Below, in pieces: positions 8,339 to 17,794 of a stretch of 64,000 bases of DNA. Under the pieces are notes generated by a model. That model ran no database searches and was not told where the DNA came from. It saw only the letters and a list, made by a program, of their open reading frames with translations. The stretch covers positions 1,302,001-1,366,000 of the forward strand of contig NZ_CP109450.1 in assembly GCF_041438865.1 (NCBI RefSeq), read 5' to 3'. Source of the DNA: Streptomyces sp. NBC_01471. GTDB lineage: Bacteria > Actinomycetota > Actinomycetes > Streptomycetales > Streptomycetaceae. Position 1 is the stretch's first letter; each line of letters begins with the position of its first letter. Position numbers and translations under genes: made by a program.

Positions 8339-10012
8339 CCGGCAACCTCACCAACAGGTCCGTCAGCACCGGCCCCTGGACCCCGTTCCAGCCCAGTGAC
8401 GCGCTGCTGCACCCCGACGCGCTATGGCCCCACCTGAGCCCCACCGCCCTGCTGGTCGGCGCGCGGATCGTCCCCGGCCTGCTGTCCGTCGGGCTCGTTA
8501 TCACCATCCTGATCTTGTGGTCGCGCATACGCGGCGGCCCGAAGAACGGCCTCGCCCGCAAGGACGACCTGGCCCCTCTGCTCGACAAGGAGATCACCGC
8601 CAAGGCCCGGAGCCTGCGGCCGAGCCTGAACGGCCAGGAGTGTAAAAGAGGTCGCTCCCGCCGACAGGGGGATCCTCGTCGGCACACTCTCACCCGGCCA
8701 CGCCGAGGTCCGTGCCTCGTGGGAGGACGTGATCGTCGCGATCATGGCCCCGCGTTCCGGCAAGACCTCCGGACTGGCCATCCCGGCGATCCTCGCCGCT
8801 CCAGGTCCCGTACTGCTGACCTCGAACAAGGCGGCGAACGACGCCTTCACCGCCACCGTGGACGCCCGTGCTGCGGTCGGCGCGATCTGGGCGCTCGACC
8901 CGCAGCAGATCGCGCACTATCCGCGGGAGATGTGGTGGGACATCCTGGCCGACGCCCGCGACCTCGCCGGAGCGAAACGCCTCGCCGGACACTTCGTCAC
9001 CGCGTCCGCGGACGATTCCAGCGGCTCCGACTTCTGGTCCACCGCCGCCGCGAACACGCTGGGTGCGCTGTTCCTGGCCGCGGCGAGCCGCCGACGCCCG
9101 ATCACTGACGCCCTGGCCTGGCTCGCCACCCCATCTGACCGCACGCCGGTCGACCTGCTCACCGATGCCGGCCACCATGCGGTCGCCGCCCAGCTTCAGG
9201 GCACCGTCAGCGGGGCCACCGAAACACGTGACGGCATCTACGAGACCGCGCGGCAGTACGCGAGCTGCCTGCTCGACCCCGACGTCGCCGCCTGGATCAC
9301 CCCCAGCACGGACGTGCCCGAGTTCAAGCCCTCCGCGTTCGCCACCTCCCGCGACACGCTGTACCTGCTCAGCAAGGACGGCGGCGGCTCCGCTTCAGCG
9401 ATCATCGCGGCTGCCGCCGACGCCGTGATGCGCGCGGCCGTGGTCGTCGCCGAACGCACCGGCGGACGGCTCGACCCGCCCGCCCTGTGCGTCCTCGACG
9501 AGGCCGCCAACGTGTGCAAAATCGGCGACCTACCCGATTTGTATAGCCACTTGGGCAGCCGGGGTGTCATCCCGATGACGATCCTGCAGTCCTACCGGCA
9601 GGGTCAGCGGTGCTGGGGCGAGGCAGGCATGGACGCCCTCTGGTCCGCAGCCACGATCAAGATCGTCGGAAGTGGCATCGACGATGCGGACTTCGCCGAC
9701 CGACTCAGCAGGCAGGTCGGGGACCACGACGTCCAGACCACGTCGGTGTCGACCAGCGACTCCGGCAAGTCCACCTCGATCAGCATGCGTACCGAGCGGA
9801 TCCTGCCGCCGGACGCGATCCGCGCGCTCCCCAAGGGGAAGGCACTGCTGCTGGCCACCGGTATCCGGGTGGCCATGATCGACCTCCGGCCCTGGTACAA
9901 GGAGCCCTCCGCCAAGGTGGTCGGCCCCGCTTCGGCCCGTGCGACGAAGGTCATCACCGAGCGAGCCATGGCCAAGTACGTTGACAGCGACGACTTCGGG
10001 CTCTCCGCATGA
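8227..10012 (+). pseudogene. VirD4/TraG-type conjugation coupling ATPase, frameshifted
   Basis: From ATG 8227 the product has two membrane helices (about residues 16-38 and 75-98). After GAG 8638-8640 the frame moves. Reading with one A fewer in the AAAA run at 8643-8646 gives ECKEVAPADRGILVGTL and joins directly to the open frame ending at 10012. That frame carries Walker A APRSGKTSG, Walker B CVLDEAAN, and the AxxxTILQSYRQG segment of type IV coupling proteins. The whole would be about 594 residues. As written, the ATPase half could only be made from an internal start. The protein normally pumps the relaxosome into the transfer channel. Confidence 0.85.
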
Positions 10013-10239
10013 GCGCGCCCACGTCCCGGTTCGGGCGTCTGGTCCGCTCCCCGCTCGTTCGCCGTGACGGTCAGTGGTGGCTGGTCAGCAGCGCTGGCTC
10101 GGTCCTCGCCACCGACCCCGCGTTCACCAGGACGCTGGACGGCTTCGCCGCAGCGGTGGCCGCTGCCGACCAGGCTGTCGCCAGCCTGCACCCCCGGCCG
10201 GACGAGTACCCGGCTCCCGACAACGGGGGGCAGCGATGA
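10009..10239 (+). CDS. Small protein coupled to the coupling ATPase
   Basis: The 76-residue frame has an ATG overlapping the stop of the upstream gene (ATGA), and its own stop overlaps the next start. It is a compact alpha/beta-like sequence (QWWLVSSAGSVLATD, then an Ala-rich helix) with a disordered end. Family not recognised. The double overlap makes it a convincing operon member. Confidence 0.7.
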   Translation: MSAPTSRFGRLVRSPLVRRDGQWWLVSSAGSVLATDPAFTRTLDGFAAAVAAADQAVASLHPRPDEYPAPDNGGQR

Positions 10240-11219
10240 ACCCGCTGAAGGGCGCCGAACAGGCGGTGCTCGGCTCGGTCCTGCTCGAACCCCGCCAGCT
10301 TGCGCACCTCGACTGGCTCGCACCGGAACACTTCTACCGGCCGGTGCACCAGGCGCTGTTCGCCGCGCTGCGCAAGCTGCGGGCCGACGGCCATCCCGCA
10401 TTGACCACCAAGGACACCGTGCCGCTGTCGTGGGTGACCGATGCCGTCGACGAGGCCAGCAGCCACGTCCGGGGGCTGACCTCGGTGTACGCCCACACCC
10501 TGATCTCGGCCTGTCCGCGTCCCGGGCACGCTCCGGTGTACGGGCGCATGGTGCTGGAGGGCGCCATCCACCGCACGGTCACGGAGCACGCGATCCGTCT
10601 CCACCAAGCTGCTCGCGCCGATGCCCTGCAAGGCCAGGTGGAGGGAGCCCTGCACTACGCGGACGTACTGACCGGTGTGCTCGGCGACCTCGCACGACGC
10701 TGGGGGGCAGAACCGCACCCGGCCGCTCCCTCCAACTCGCCCACCACTGCCCCGGCCGTACCACCGCCAGCCCGTGCAGTCGAGGTTGCCGAGGACGAAC
10801 GGTTCCTCCTGTCAGTCCTCGTCGAGCAGCCGAAGGCGGTGGACGAAGTGGTCGGCTGGCTGAGGCCGGGCGACTTCGCCGACCCCGCCCACGGCCAGCT
10901 CTACCGCTGTCTCGGCGCGCTGCATCACCGGGGCGAGCCCATCGACCGGATCACCGTGCTGTGGGAAGCCCAACGGCGCGGCCTGCTGGCCGACGGCACG
11001 CTGTCCAGCGAGCAGCTCACCTCGATCAGCGACGGGGTCGGCTCCGGCAGCGCGGAATGGCTCGGCGAAAAGGTCATACGGTCCTCCATCACCCGCACGG
11101 CCGCCTCCTCCGCACACGCCATCCGGACACTGGCCGAGAACGAGACGCTGTCCCCTGGTCGCCTCATCAGTCACGCACTGCACGCACTCGGCCCGCTCGA
11201 CGAGGTGCGCGCCCGCTGA
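10236..11219 (+). CDS. Protein with two DnaB helicase N-terminal-like domains
   Basis: The product has 327 residues from ATG 10236 (overlapping the previous stop). Residues 1-145 contain EQAVLGSVLLEPRQL and DWLAPEHFYRPVHQALFAAL, the typical DnaB N-terminal helical domain. Residues about 190-325 contain a second, related copy (FLLSVLVEQPKAVDEVVGWL, then DFADPAHGQLYRCL). There is no RecA-like ATPase domain. Such ATPase-less proteins occur beside TraG-type genes on Streptomyces plasmids. A loader- or primase-binding role is inferred. Confidence 0.8.
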   Translation: MNPLKGAEQAVLGSVLLEPRQLAHLDWLAPEHFYRPVHQALFAALRKLRADGHPALTTKDTVPLSWVTDAVDEASSHVRGLTSVYAHTLISACPRPGHAPVYGRMVLEGAIHRTVTEHAIRLHQAARADALQGQVEGALHYADVLTGVLGDLARRWGAEPHPAAPSNSPTTAPAVPPPARAVEVAEDERFLLSVLVEQPKAVDEVVGWLRPGDFADPAHGQLYRCLGALHHRGEPIDRITVLWEAQRRGLLADGTLSSEQLTSISDGVGSGSAEWLGEKVIRSSITRTAASSAHAIRTLAENETLSPGRLISHALHALGPLDEVRAR

Positions 11220-11460
11220 CAAACCGCGACCGGCACCGCACCGACGCTGCCGACTACCGCCCCGCCTCGCGAGGACGCCCCCGTGGCCCGGGTCCGTGCC
11301 GCCCTCTCCCGCAGCGCTCCTGGACCGGCGGAACCGCCACCGGATCACCCAGGCCCGGCCGCCAAACCGGCAGCCACACGATCCCCCTCGCGCACTCACA
11401 GCTGACTCGTGTCCGACCAGCCCAGATCACCCGTCTTGACCCCATCCCTTGGAGCACACC

Positions 11461-12051
11461 GTGAACAACACGCCTCTTGCTGATGGCCAGGCCCTGCGCG
11501 CCACCGCGTCCGCCTTCGACGCTCTGCGCGGCAAGCTGCCCGTACTTGGAGACCGCCACCGATCACCCGACACCGTGACCCTCGCACGCCAGATCTCCCA
11601 GCTTGGAGCATTGATCACCACCCTGGGCGACCAGGTCCTCTTCCGCGCCAACGCAGAGAACCAGGCTCCCCACACCGCCCAGGTGATCAACAGCTTCGCT
11701 GACGCCGTGGGACCTGCCGGACGGGCGGCGTCCGCTCTCGGAGCAGCGGCCCACCAGCTCTCCTTCCTGGACCTGACCGAGCATCTCCGCGATCAGCCCC
11801 ATGCCCGGGGTGCTCGGGAAGTTGCGACGCTGGTGATAGGCAACGCGCTCGCCATGGCGGACACGGCCCTCCGCGATACCGCTGACTCCCTTCACGCCGC
11901 GTCGGCGACGGTTTCGCCTCAGTCCGAGCGGCTCCGGGTCGCCCGTGCCGGCTCCCCCCTCGCCGACACCGCCGCGCAGTCCGGCCCGGACACCGTCGTC
12001 GTGGCCACAGCACATCCGGTGCAACCGCACGTCAGCACTCGGGGACGCTGA
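11461..12051 (+). CDS. Hypothetical helical protein
   Basis: The product has 196 residues from GTG 11461 with GGAG 8 bp upstream; the TTG at 11449 is a weaker choice. It is almost entirely helical (LARQISQLGALITTLGDQVL, then further Ala-rich helices) with a disordered tail. No domain recognised. The stop at 12051 is one base before the methyltransferase ATG. Confidence 0.7.
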   Translation: MNNTPLADGQALRATASAFDALRGKLPVLGDRHRSPDTVTLARQISQLGALITTLGDQVLFRANAENQAPHTAQVINSFADAVGPAGRAASALGAAAHQLSFLDLTEHLRDQPHARGAREVATLVIGNALAMADTALRDTADSLHAASATVSPQSERLRVARAGSPLADTAAQSGPDTVVVATAHPVQPHVSTRGR

Positions 12052-12052
12052 C

Positions 12053-13250
12053 ATGGAAACCACCGTCATGGGGCCGTTGATCGGCTCGCTCTGTTCCGGG
12101 TATGGCGGTCTGGACCTTGGAGTCCAGGCCGCCGTCGGGGGCTCCGTGGCCTGGCACGCCGAGATCAGCCCCGATGCCTCACGCATCCTGGCCCGGCACT
12201 GGCCCGGCGTGCCCAACTTGGGCGACATCACCAGGGTCGACTGGGCGCGGATTCCGCGGGTGTGCGTTCTGACGGCGGGCTTCCCCTGTCAAAGACGTCT
12301 CCGTTGCCGGCCGTCGGGCCGGACTCAACGCTCACACCCGTTCCGGGCTGTGGCTGCATGTCGCGCGTGCGGTCGAAGCCCTCCGTCCCTGCCTGGTGGT
12401 CATCGAGAATGTCCGAGGACTCCTCACCTCACGCGCCGGTTCCCCTGGCGACCTGGAACCCTGCCCGTGGTGTCTGGGAGACGACCCAGCCCAGCCTCCT
12501 TTGCGGGCACTTGGTGCCGTACTCGGATCCCTGGCCGACCTCGGGTACGACGCACGGTGGCTCGTGCTTCGCGCATCCGATATCGGAGCCCCGCACCGCC
12601 GCGAGCGGACCTTCCTCGCCGCCTGGCCCACCGAGCGCCCTGCTCAAGACTCCGACCAGCAACATCGGCAAGAACGGCGGCTCCCAGCACCCGTCGAAGA
12701 GGAAGAGCGGGGGCCACGGGCCGAACCTGGCCGACGAGGTGGAGTGGCTCCTGCTGCCGACCCCGAAGGCGTCGGACGGCATCAAGGGCTCACCCAACCA
12801 GCGTCACGGCAACGTGGACATGACCCTGCCGAGCGCGGCGGCTTCACTGCTGCCCATGGCGCGGGCCAGCGGCAGCGGCACTCCGGGCCGCCATCCGGGT
12901 CAGGGCCGACGTCCGCCGACGCCGTCGGTGGTTCTGCCGCTGTGGGCGGAAACCTGTCAGGAAGCCGGACACCCGAGGGGCGGTGGGGAGCATACGGATC
13001 GGCCATCACCCGATGGGAGATCCTCACCCGCCCCGCTCCGCCGCCCACTGATACGGGCGGGCGTCTGCGTGCCGATTTCGTGGAGTGGATGCAGGGCCTG
13101 GAGCCCGGCTGGGTGACCAGTACTCCGGGTCTGGGCCGACCCGCTCAGCTCACCGCGCTCGGTAACGGCGTCATCCCTCAACAGGCTTCCCGAGCAGTGC
13201 GGTTGTTGGCCCCGCCCTTCCCGTTCTGCCCACGCTGCACAGGCCACTAA
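12053..13250 (+). pseudogene. Cytosine-5 DNA methyltransferase, multiply frameshifted
   Basis: All main C5-methyltransferase motifs are present but in changing frames. Motif I (SLCSGYGGLDLG) and motif IV (TAGFPCQ) are in the first frame. After one extra A in the AAA run at 12291-12293 come DVSVAGRRAGL, motif VI (VIENVRG) and motif VIII (RRERTFLAAWP). After an extra base in the CCC run near 12637 comes ALLKTPTSNIGKNGG with a variable region. A last shift between about 12850 and 12950 restores the C-terminus with FVEWMQGLEPGW and LTALGNGVIP. The intact protein would be about 400 residues. No cognate endonuclease is visible, so it was probably a solitary methylase. Confidence 0.85.
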
Positions 13251-13265
13251 CGCGCTCCACTACCG

Positions 13266-13311
13266 CCATTCTCCGGCCGGACCAAATCGGGGAATCACCG
13301 CATCCTCTTGA
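13266..13311 (+). repeat. Intergenic repeat block, copy 2
   Basis: This copy reads TTCTCCGGCCGGACCAAAT and ends in ATCCTCTT, matching 5807-5848 with scattered differences. It sits just upstream of the leader ORF at 13342. Confidence 0.5.
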
Positions 13312-13341
13312 CTCATCCCGACCTTCGAAAGGAGCACCGCC

Positions 13342-13464
13342 GTGACCTCCAGAAGAGCGTGCCGCACTTCGCCCCCGCCCTGCACGCACACTCCCTTGGA
13401 TCCGCTATGTCTGAACCCAGCAAGGCCACCTCCGAACCGTTCCGTGTTCCCGACGACGATCTAG
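13342..13464 (+). other. Leader ORF upstream of the DUF4913 gene
   Basis: GAAAGGAG precedes GTG 13342, which opens MTSRRACRTSP and runs about 40 codons, overlapping the DUF4913 start out of frame. Its first codons match the leader ORF at 8165 (A/GTGACCT then CAGAAGAGCG). Confidence 0.4.
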
Positions 13465-13997
13465 ATGATCTCGCCAGCACCCTCGCCAAGACCATGGCCG
13501 ATGTACGTCAGCACGGTGTCATCCTCGACCGCCTCGGCTCCGAACCCGGCGAAACCACCAAGATCGCCAGCGACGCCCTGGCCGAAGAATCGTCCGCCCC
13601 CGGCACGGCGGACGGCCCCGCCTCTGTGTTCATCCTGGCCCTGGGCGGCGAGGCGTACGACGTGGAACTGGCCGCGCTCAGCGACTGGGTGAACTACCTG
13701 TTCCTCCCCGTCTACGGGCGGGAGATCAGCAGCAACCGGCCCTGGTGTTCCCAGTGGCACGAGCACTCCGAAGCCGTGGCCCGGCTGCACGCGCTCTGGC
13801 TCGCGTGGCAGCAGCTCACCGACGCCGAGGCGGGGATTTCCGGCCCCTCGACGTGGCACCGCGACCACCTCGACCAGGCGCTGGTGCATCTCCGTGCTCC
13901 CGACGGGCCGTTCGCCGCGTGCACGACGAGCCCGACCCGGCCCAACCACCGTGTGCTGGCCACCCCCGCACCCGAGCAGCTGGGGCCGGCGGCATGA
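13407..13997 (+). CDS. DUF4913-family protein
   Basis: The product has 196 residues from ATG 13407. Residues about 95-180 fit DUF4913: an LxxWVNYLFLPVYGR segment, a Trp-rich WCSQWHEHSEAVARLHALW segment, and the closing STWHRDHLDQ with LRAPDGPFAAC. The family is common on actinobacterial plasmids and integrative elements near transfer genes; its function is unknown. The longer frame from 13308 adds only leader-like sequence. The stop overlaps the next ATG. Confidence 0.85.
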   Translation: MSEPSKATSEPFRVPDDDLDDLASTLAKTMADVRQHGVILDRLGSEPGETTKIASDALAEESSAPGTADGPASVFILALGGEAYDVELAALSDWVNYLFLPVYGREISSNRPWCSQWHEHSEAVARLHALWLAWQQLTDAEAGISGPSTWHRDHLDQALVHLRAPDGPFAACTTSPTRPNHRVLATPAPEQLGPAA

Positions 13998-14764
13998 GCG
14001 ACGAGCCCGACTTCCGCATCGATGGTTTCGAGCCCGCCGATACCGATTCTGAGTACGCGGAGCAGCGTTTTCAGTCCGGCGACCTGACCGTCCTGGCAGA
14101 ACACCACACCACCCCGAACCGGTCACACAGCTTCATCGTCGCCCACGACCGGTCGGTCACCTGGGGTATCCCCGGCGAGCCGCAGGTAGCCGCCTTCGCG
14201 GTCGTACGGGACCTCAGCACGAACACGTTCACCATCGAATCGGCTTACCACGCCACCGTGTCCTTCGCCCAGAACTGGTTGATCGAGCGCGGTTGTCCCT
14301 CCGAGCGCATCTCGCGCGTTGGGGAGGGCTTCATGAAGCCAGCGGACTACGTCACCGACCGTGTCGAGAAACAGATCCGGACGTCGGGCACGCAGTACGA
14401 GGTCCTCGACACCGATTCCACGGACTACGACCCGTGTGAGACATGGACGTTGGCCCGCGACTCCTACGCCGCGCAGGCACCGATTCGGGTCTTCCTCGAA
14501 GAGGGAAGCTTCGACACCCACACCTACACGATGCGTGAGGGCGCCTTCGCGGACGAGGGTGCCGCCCGGCGCTGGCTGGACGACCGCAGCGGTCCTTTGC
14601 CGGAGCCACCGGAATACCGCGACTACGCCGCCGCGATGCGAGCCCGCGCTGCCCTCAACCGCTCCGCCCGCTCCTCCGCGATCCCCACGGCCGGGTTCCT
14701 GATCACCAGCACCGCGCCGTCCGCGAACACAGCCCAGCATCCCAGCCCGCGGAGGCCGATGTGA
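13994..14764 (+). CDS. Hypothetical protein of the plasmid transfer cluster
   Basis: The product has 256 residues from ATG 13994 in a 4-bp overlap with the DUF4913 gene. It is an acidic alpha/beta protein with a helical segment ending in FAQNWLIERGCPSERI, then a strand-rich part with DPCETWTLARDSYA. The last 45 residues are disordered. No family recognised. Confidence 0.75.
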   Translation: MSDEPDFRIDGFEPADTDSEYAEQRFQSGDLTVLAEHHTTPNRSHSFIVAHDRSVTWGIPGEPQVAAFAVVRDLSTNTFTIESAYHATVSFAQNWLIERGCPSERISRVGEGFMKPADYVTDRVEKQIRTSGTQYEVLDTDSTDYDPCETWTLARDSYAAQAPIRVFLEEGSFDTHTYTMREGAFADEGAARRWLDDRSGPLPEPPEYRDYAAAMRARAALNRSARSSAIPTAGFLITSTAPSANTAQHPSPRRPM

Positions 14765-15231
14765 GCCGCGCACGCTTCGCCTTCGCCGCGCACCCGGACG
14801 CCATCGCGGATCTGCGCGAACTCCCCGATGACATGCGCGACCTGGCGCTGCTGGAACTGCAGAGCCTGGTCCACGGCAGCGACGACTGCCTGCCCCTTAA
14901 GGGGCGTCTCGCGGGCTTCCACAAGGTCTACGTCGACCCGTCCGTCTCCTACCGGATGGTCATCCAGTTCCGCCCAGCCCCGCCCAACTCGCACCACAAG
15001 CGCGAGGTGTACCTCGTCGCCGCCGGCAGTCGGAAGGACTACGCGGTCTACCGCTCGGCCCACCTGCGCACCGGCCCCCACCAGGACGCCGAGACGGATT
15101 CGGCGACCGAGGCGCGTGTGCGGGCCGCTCGCTCCCGCTCTCCCCACGCGGTCGACCAGACGACGGCTCCCCCGCCCGCAGCAGCCCAGCCCGCCACCGT
15201 CGCCACCTCCCGAAAGGTTTCCCAGCGATGA
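14761..15231 (+). CDS. RelE/ParE-like toxin-fold protein
   Basis: The product has 156 residues from a GTG overlapping the previous stop. Residues 1-105 have the RelE-type order: two N-terminal helices (HPDAIADLRELPDDMRDLAL), then LKGRLAGFHKVYVD, then SYRMVIQF and REVYLVAAGSRKDYAVY strands. RelE/ParE proteins cleave mRNA on ribosomes or inhibit gyrase. The 50-residue Pro/Ala tail and the lack of an obvious antitoxin are unusual, so it may have another role. Confidence 0.6.
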   Translation: MSRARFAFAAHPDAIADLRELPDDMRDLALLELQSLVHGSDDCLPLKGRLAGFHKVYVDPSVSYRMVIQFRPAPPNSHHKREVYLVAAGSRKDYAVYRSAHLRTGPHQDAETDSATEARVRAARSRSPHAVDQTTAPPPAAAQPATVATSRKVSQR

Positions 15232-15896
15232 CCGCCAACCGCACCTCCATGGCCCGTACCGAACTCGCGGGCCTCCTCACCGGTGCCGCGCAGAGCGTCT
15301 CCGGGATCCTCACCGCCGAGTACCCGACGGCCGCCAGCCGCTCCTACCTGCACCCCGTCCTGGGAGCACTGGCCGCCGGCCCCCTCGTGGTCCGCGAGTT
15401 GAACAACCGGCTCGAAGGGTTCGTCGCCGACGAGCCGCTCCCGGCCACACCAGCGGGTCTCTTCACCCTGGCCTCCTACGCCTCCGCGCTGGGATGGCTC
15501 ACCGAGTCCCTCGCCGAGCTGACCACCTCGGTCGACCGGATCTGCACGCGCGTCGGCATCCCCGCCCAGCCGCCGGACCCGGCCTTCGCCGGGCCCCTCA
15601 GCGGGGAGCGGGACAGCGAGTTCGACTTCGCCTTCAGCGCACTGGAGTTGGCGGCTATCCGCACCGCCGCAGAAACCGCCGGTCTCACGCCGGGCCACTA
15701 CGTCGAGGTGCTCTCCGAGTCCCTGCTCGCAGCCTCCCGGCTCACCGACGCCTGCATGGAAATCTCCAGCGGCCTCCTCGAAGACGCCGCATACGTCCTC
15801 GGCGAAGCGACCGACCACGTCTGGATCGACGACGGCCCCGACAGCCTGCCCACCCTCGTCCGCACCCTGCTCGCCCGGATGGGGGCGACGGAATGA
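15228..15896 (+). CDS. Hypothetical helical protein
   Basis: The product has 222 residues from ATG 15228, overlapping the previous stop, and its own stop overlaps the next start. The sequence is almost all helix (GLFTLASYASALGWLTESL and similar). No motif or family recognised. Confidence 0.75.
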   Translation: MTANRTSMARTELAGLLTGAAQSVSGILTAEYPTAASRSYLHPVLGALAAGPLVVRELNNRLEGFVADEPLPATPAGLFTLASYASALGWLTESLAELTTSVDRICTRVGIPAQPPDPAFAGPLSGERDSEFDFAFSALELAAIRTAAETAGLTPGHYVEVLSESLLAASRLTDACMEISSGLLEDAAYVLGEATDHVWIDDGPDSLPTLVRTLLARMGATE

Positions 15897-16720
15897 ACTC
15901 CCCTGACCCGACTCAGCCGCCCGGCGCACACCTCGTTGCCGAGCTGCTCGGCGTCGAGAACTTCTGGATGCTGAACACCTCGTATCGACCAGATGAGCCG
16001 CTCTACCGTGCCGCGACTCGCGTCATTGGGGCAGCCCACGAACTCAATGAAGTGCACAGCCGAGTCACCCATGCCACCCAGAGCGCCCTCGGACTGCTCG
16101 AACCTGTCGGTCGAGGCGAGTTCAACGGATCGCCCGCCTCGTACACGCCACTGCGGTTCGCGGTCCGACAGATCGGGCGGCACATCTCGCAGCAGAAAGA
16201 AGCCTACGAGCGGCTCAGCCAGTCGATCCTCGCGTACCGCGATCTCCTGTCCCAGTCGGACGATTCCCAGGCAGCGAACGGAAAGTCCAGCAACCTGGGC
16301 AACGATCACGGCTCCGGCCGAGTGGATGACTGGGACATCTCGGGTGATCGCCAGCTCGGGGCCCTCGAAGCCGTCGAGGCCGGCGGACTGCGATTTCACC
16401 AGAGCGGGGTGTACGGCTTTATCTATCTCTCCGACGGGCGGGGCCTGCGCCCCCATTCGGAGGTCTGGCCCCAAACCGTCCAGCGGCTGGTCGCCGACGG
16501 GCTACTGGACCAGGACACCAGCGAGGGACTGTACCGGCCTGGGCAGCTTCTCTCGCTCACGCCGCAGGGCGAGGCCGCTCTACGGGAGGCACGTACGGCC
16601 ACGGCGCGTATGTCCGCCGCCCTCAGCCGCAGCGCCTCCGCGACGGCCTCCGGCGCCTCCGCCGATCCAGCCGCCGCACCCGCAACAAGCTCCGCCACCA
16701 AGCCGTCCCGCTCCCGCTGA
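15893..16720 (+). CDS. Hypothetical protein with possible C-terminal winged helix
   Basis: The product has 275 residues from ATG 15893, coupled to the upstream gene. The N-terminal half is helical (AATRVIGAAHELNEVHSRV). Residues about 160-235 look like a winged helix, with AVEAGGLRFHQSGVYGFIYL followed by VWPQTVQRLVADGLLDQD and LLSLTPQGEAAL, the wing pattern also seen in the next gene. The tail is disordered. DNA binding is inferred. Confidence 0.7.
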   Translation: MNSPDPTQPPGAHLVAELLGVENFWMLNTSYRPDEPLYRAATRVIGAAHELNEVHSRVTHATQSALGLLEPVGRGEFNGSPASYTPLRFAVRQIGRHISQQKEAYERLSQSILAYRDLLSQSDDSQAANGKSSNLGNDHGSGRVDDWDISGDRQLGALEAVEAGGLRFHQSGVYGFIYLSDGRGLRPHSEVWPQTVQRLVADGLLDQDTSEGLYRPGQLLSLTPQGEAALREARTATARMSAALSRSASATASGASADPAAAPATSSATKPSRSR

Positions 16721-16743
16721 TACCTCCAGAAAGGACGTCCCCC

Positions 16744-17445
16744 ATGTCCGCCCCCGCACAGCCCTCTCCTTCCTCGATCGGCTCGGTCGATGCCCAGCGG
16801 GTCGAGGACGCGCTTCCCCTGCTCGCACCGAAGTGGACCACCTGGTCGGCGCAGACCCTGGCACAGCAGGACCACCCCATGCGTGTGCGCGACGTCGCCG
16901 CCAGGCTCCCCTTCGTCAGCGAGCAGCTCGTCAGCAAGCGGCTGACCCAGATGCACACGGACGGACTGGTCACCCGGACCGACGGCCGCCTCCGTGGCCC
17001 GTACCAGCTCAGCGCCATCGGCGAGTCGCTGTCCCCGGTGCACCGCGCCCTGTCGGACTGGTCGCAGGCCACCTTGTCGCTCGGCGGCAAGGTGGCCGGT
17101 GCCGAACGTGTCGAGGACGCTGTGCGGCGTCTGCACCTTCGGCATTCGACCGCCGTGATCCAGGTCCTGGACGCGGGCGGCCCCATGCGGTTCGTCCACA
17201 TTGCGGAGGAGGCCGACCTGGACAACGGCTTCACCCGGCAGCGGCTCAACCGGCTTCAGGCCGATGGCCTGGTCGCCCGTACCGGACCGCGCCACGGCGA
17301 CCCCTACGTCCTGACCGACGCCGGACGGGCTCTCGGCCCGGTCTACGCGGCCGTCGAGCACTGGAGCAACCCCGCCCCCGCACGGAAGCACATCTGCCCG
17401 GCGGGCACACCGCCGAGGAAGTCCGCGACGTGCTGGTGCCCTTGA
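16744..17445 (+). CDS. Tandem HxlR-type winged-helix protein, 3' end replaced by IS30 sequence
   Basis: The protein carries two winged-helix repeats. The first (about residues 18-105) has the PKWTTW start and LVSKRLTQMHTDGLVTR. The second (about 118-210) has LRHSTAVIQVLDAGGP and FTRQRLNRLQADGLVAR. Both are typical HxlR/MarR cores, and a DNA-binding regulator is inferred. After HWSNP (about 17382) the frame enters IS30 transposase DNA and reads nonsense to a stop at 17443-17445. The true C-terminus is lost, though both domains look complete. Confidence 0.8.
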   Translation: MSAPAQPSPSSIGSVDAQRVEDALPLLAPKWTTWSAQTLAQQDHPMRVRDVAARLPFVSEQLVSKRLTQMHTDGLVTRTDGRLRGPYQLSAIGESLSPVHRALSDWSQATLSLGGKVAGAERVEDAVRRLHLRHSTAVIQVLDAGGPMRFVHIAEEADLDNGFTRQRLNRLQADGLVARTGPRHGDPYVLTDAGRALGPVYAAVEHWSNPAPARKHICPAGTPPRKSATCWCP

Positions 17446-17794
17446 TCCAGACCCTGCCCGCACACCTGCGCGGTTCACTGACCTGGGACCAGGGCTGCGA
17501 GATGGCCGCGCACAAGCAGTTCACTATCGCCACGGGAGTGCCAGTCTACTTCTGCGATCCGCACTCCCCCTGGCAGCGCGGATCCAACGAGAACACCAAC
17601 GGCCTGCTGCGGCAGTACTTCCCCAAGGGAACCGACCTGTCCATGCATAGCGCCGCAGACCTCCTCGAACACGTCTCTCAGCAGCTCAACGGCCGACCAC
17701 GCAAAACACTCGACTGGAGAACCCCAGCCGAGCGCCTGCGTGATCTACTGACGACCACGTAAGCCATCAGGTGTTGCGAGGACCCCTAGAAACC
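17386..17794 (+). mobile_element. IS30-family element remnant (transposase C-terminus and one end)
   Basis: A frame from about 17391 to 17762 encodes the last 120 residues of an IS30-type transposase: HLPGGHTAEEVRD, LTWDQGCEMAAH (an active-site Asp), VYFCDPHSPWQRGSNENTNG (second Asp and the Glu) and LNGRPRKTLDWRTPAE. The N-terminal DNA-binding part and first active-site region are absent, so it is dead. The sequence GGTGTTGCGAGGACCCCTAG at about 17770-17790 is probably the surviving terminal repeat. The left end joins directly to a regulator gene. Confidence 0.85.
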
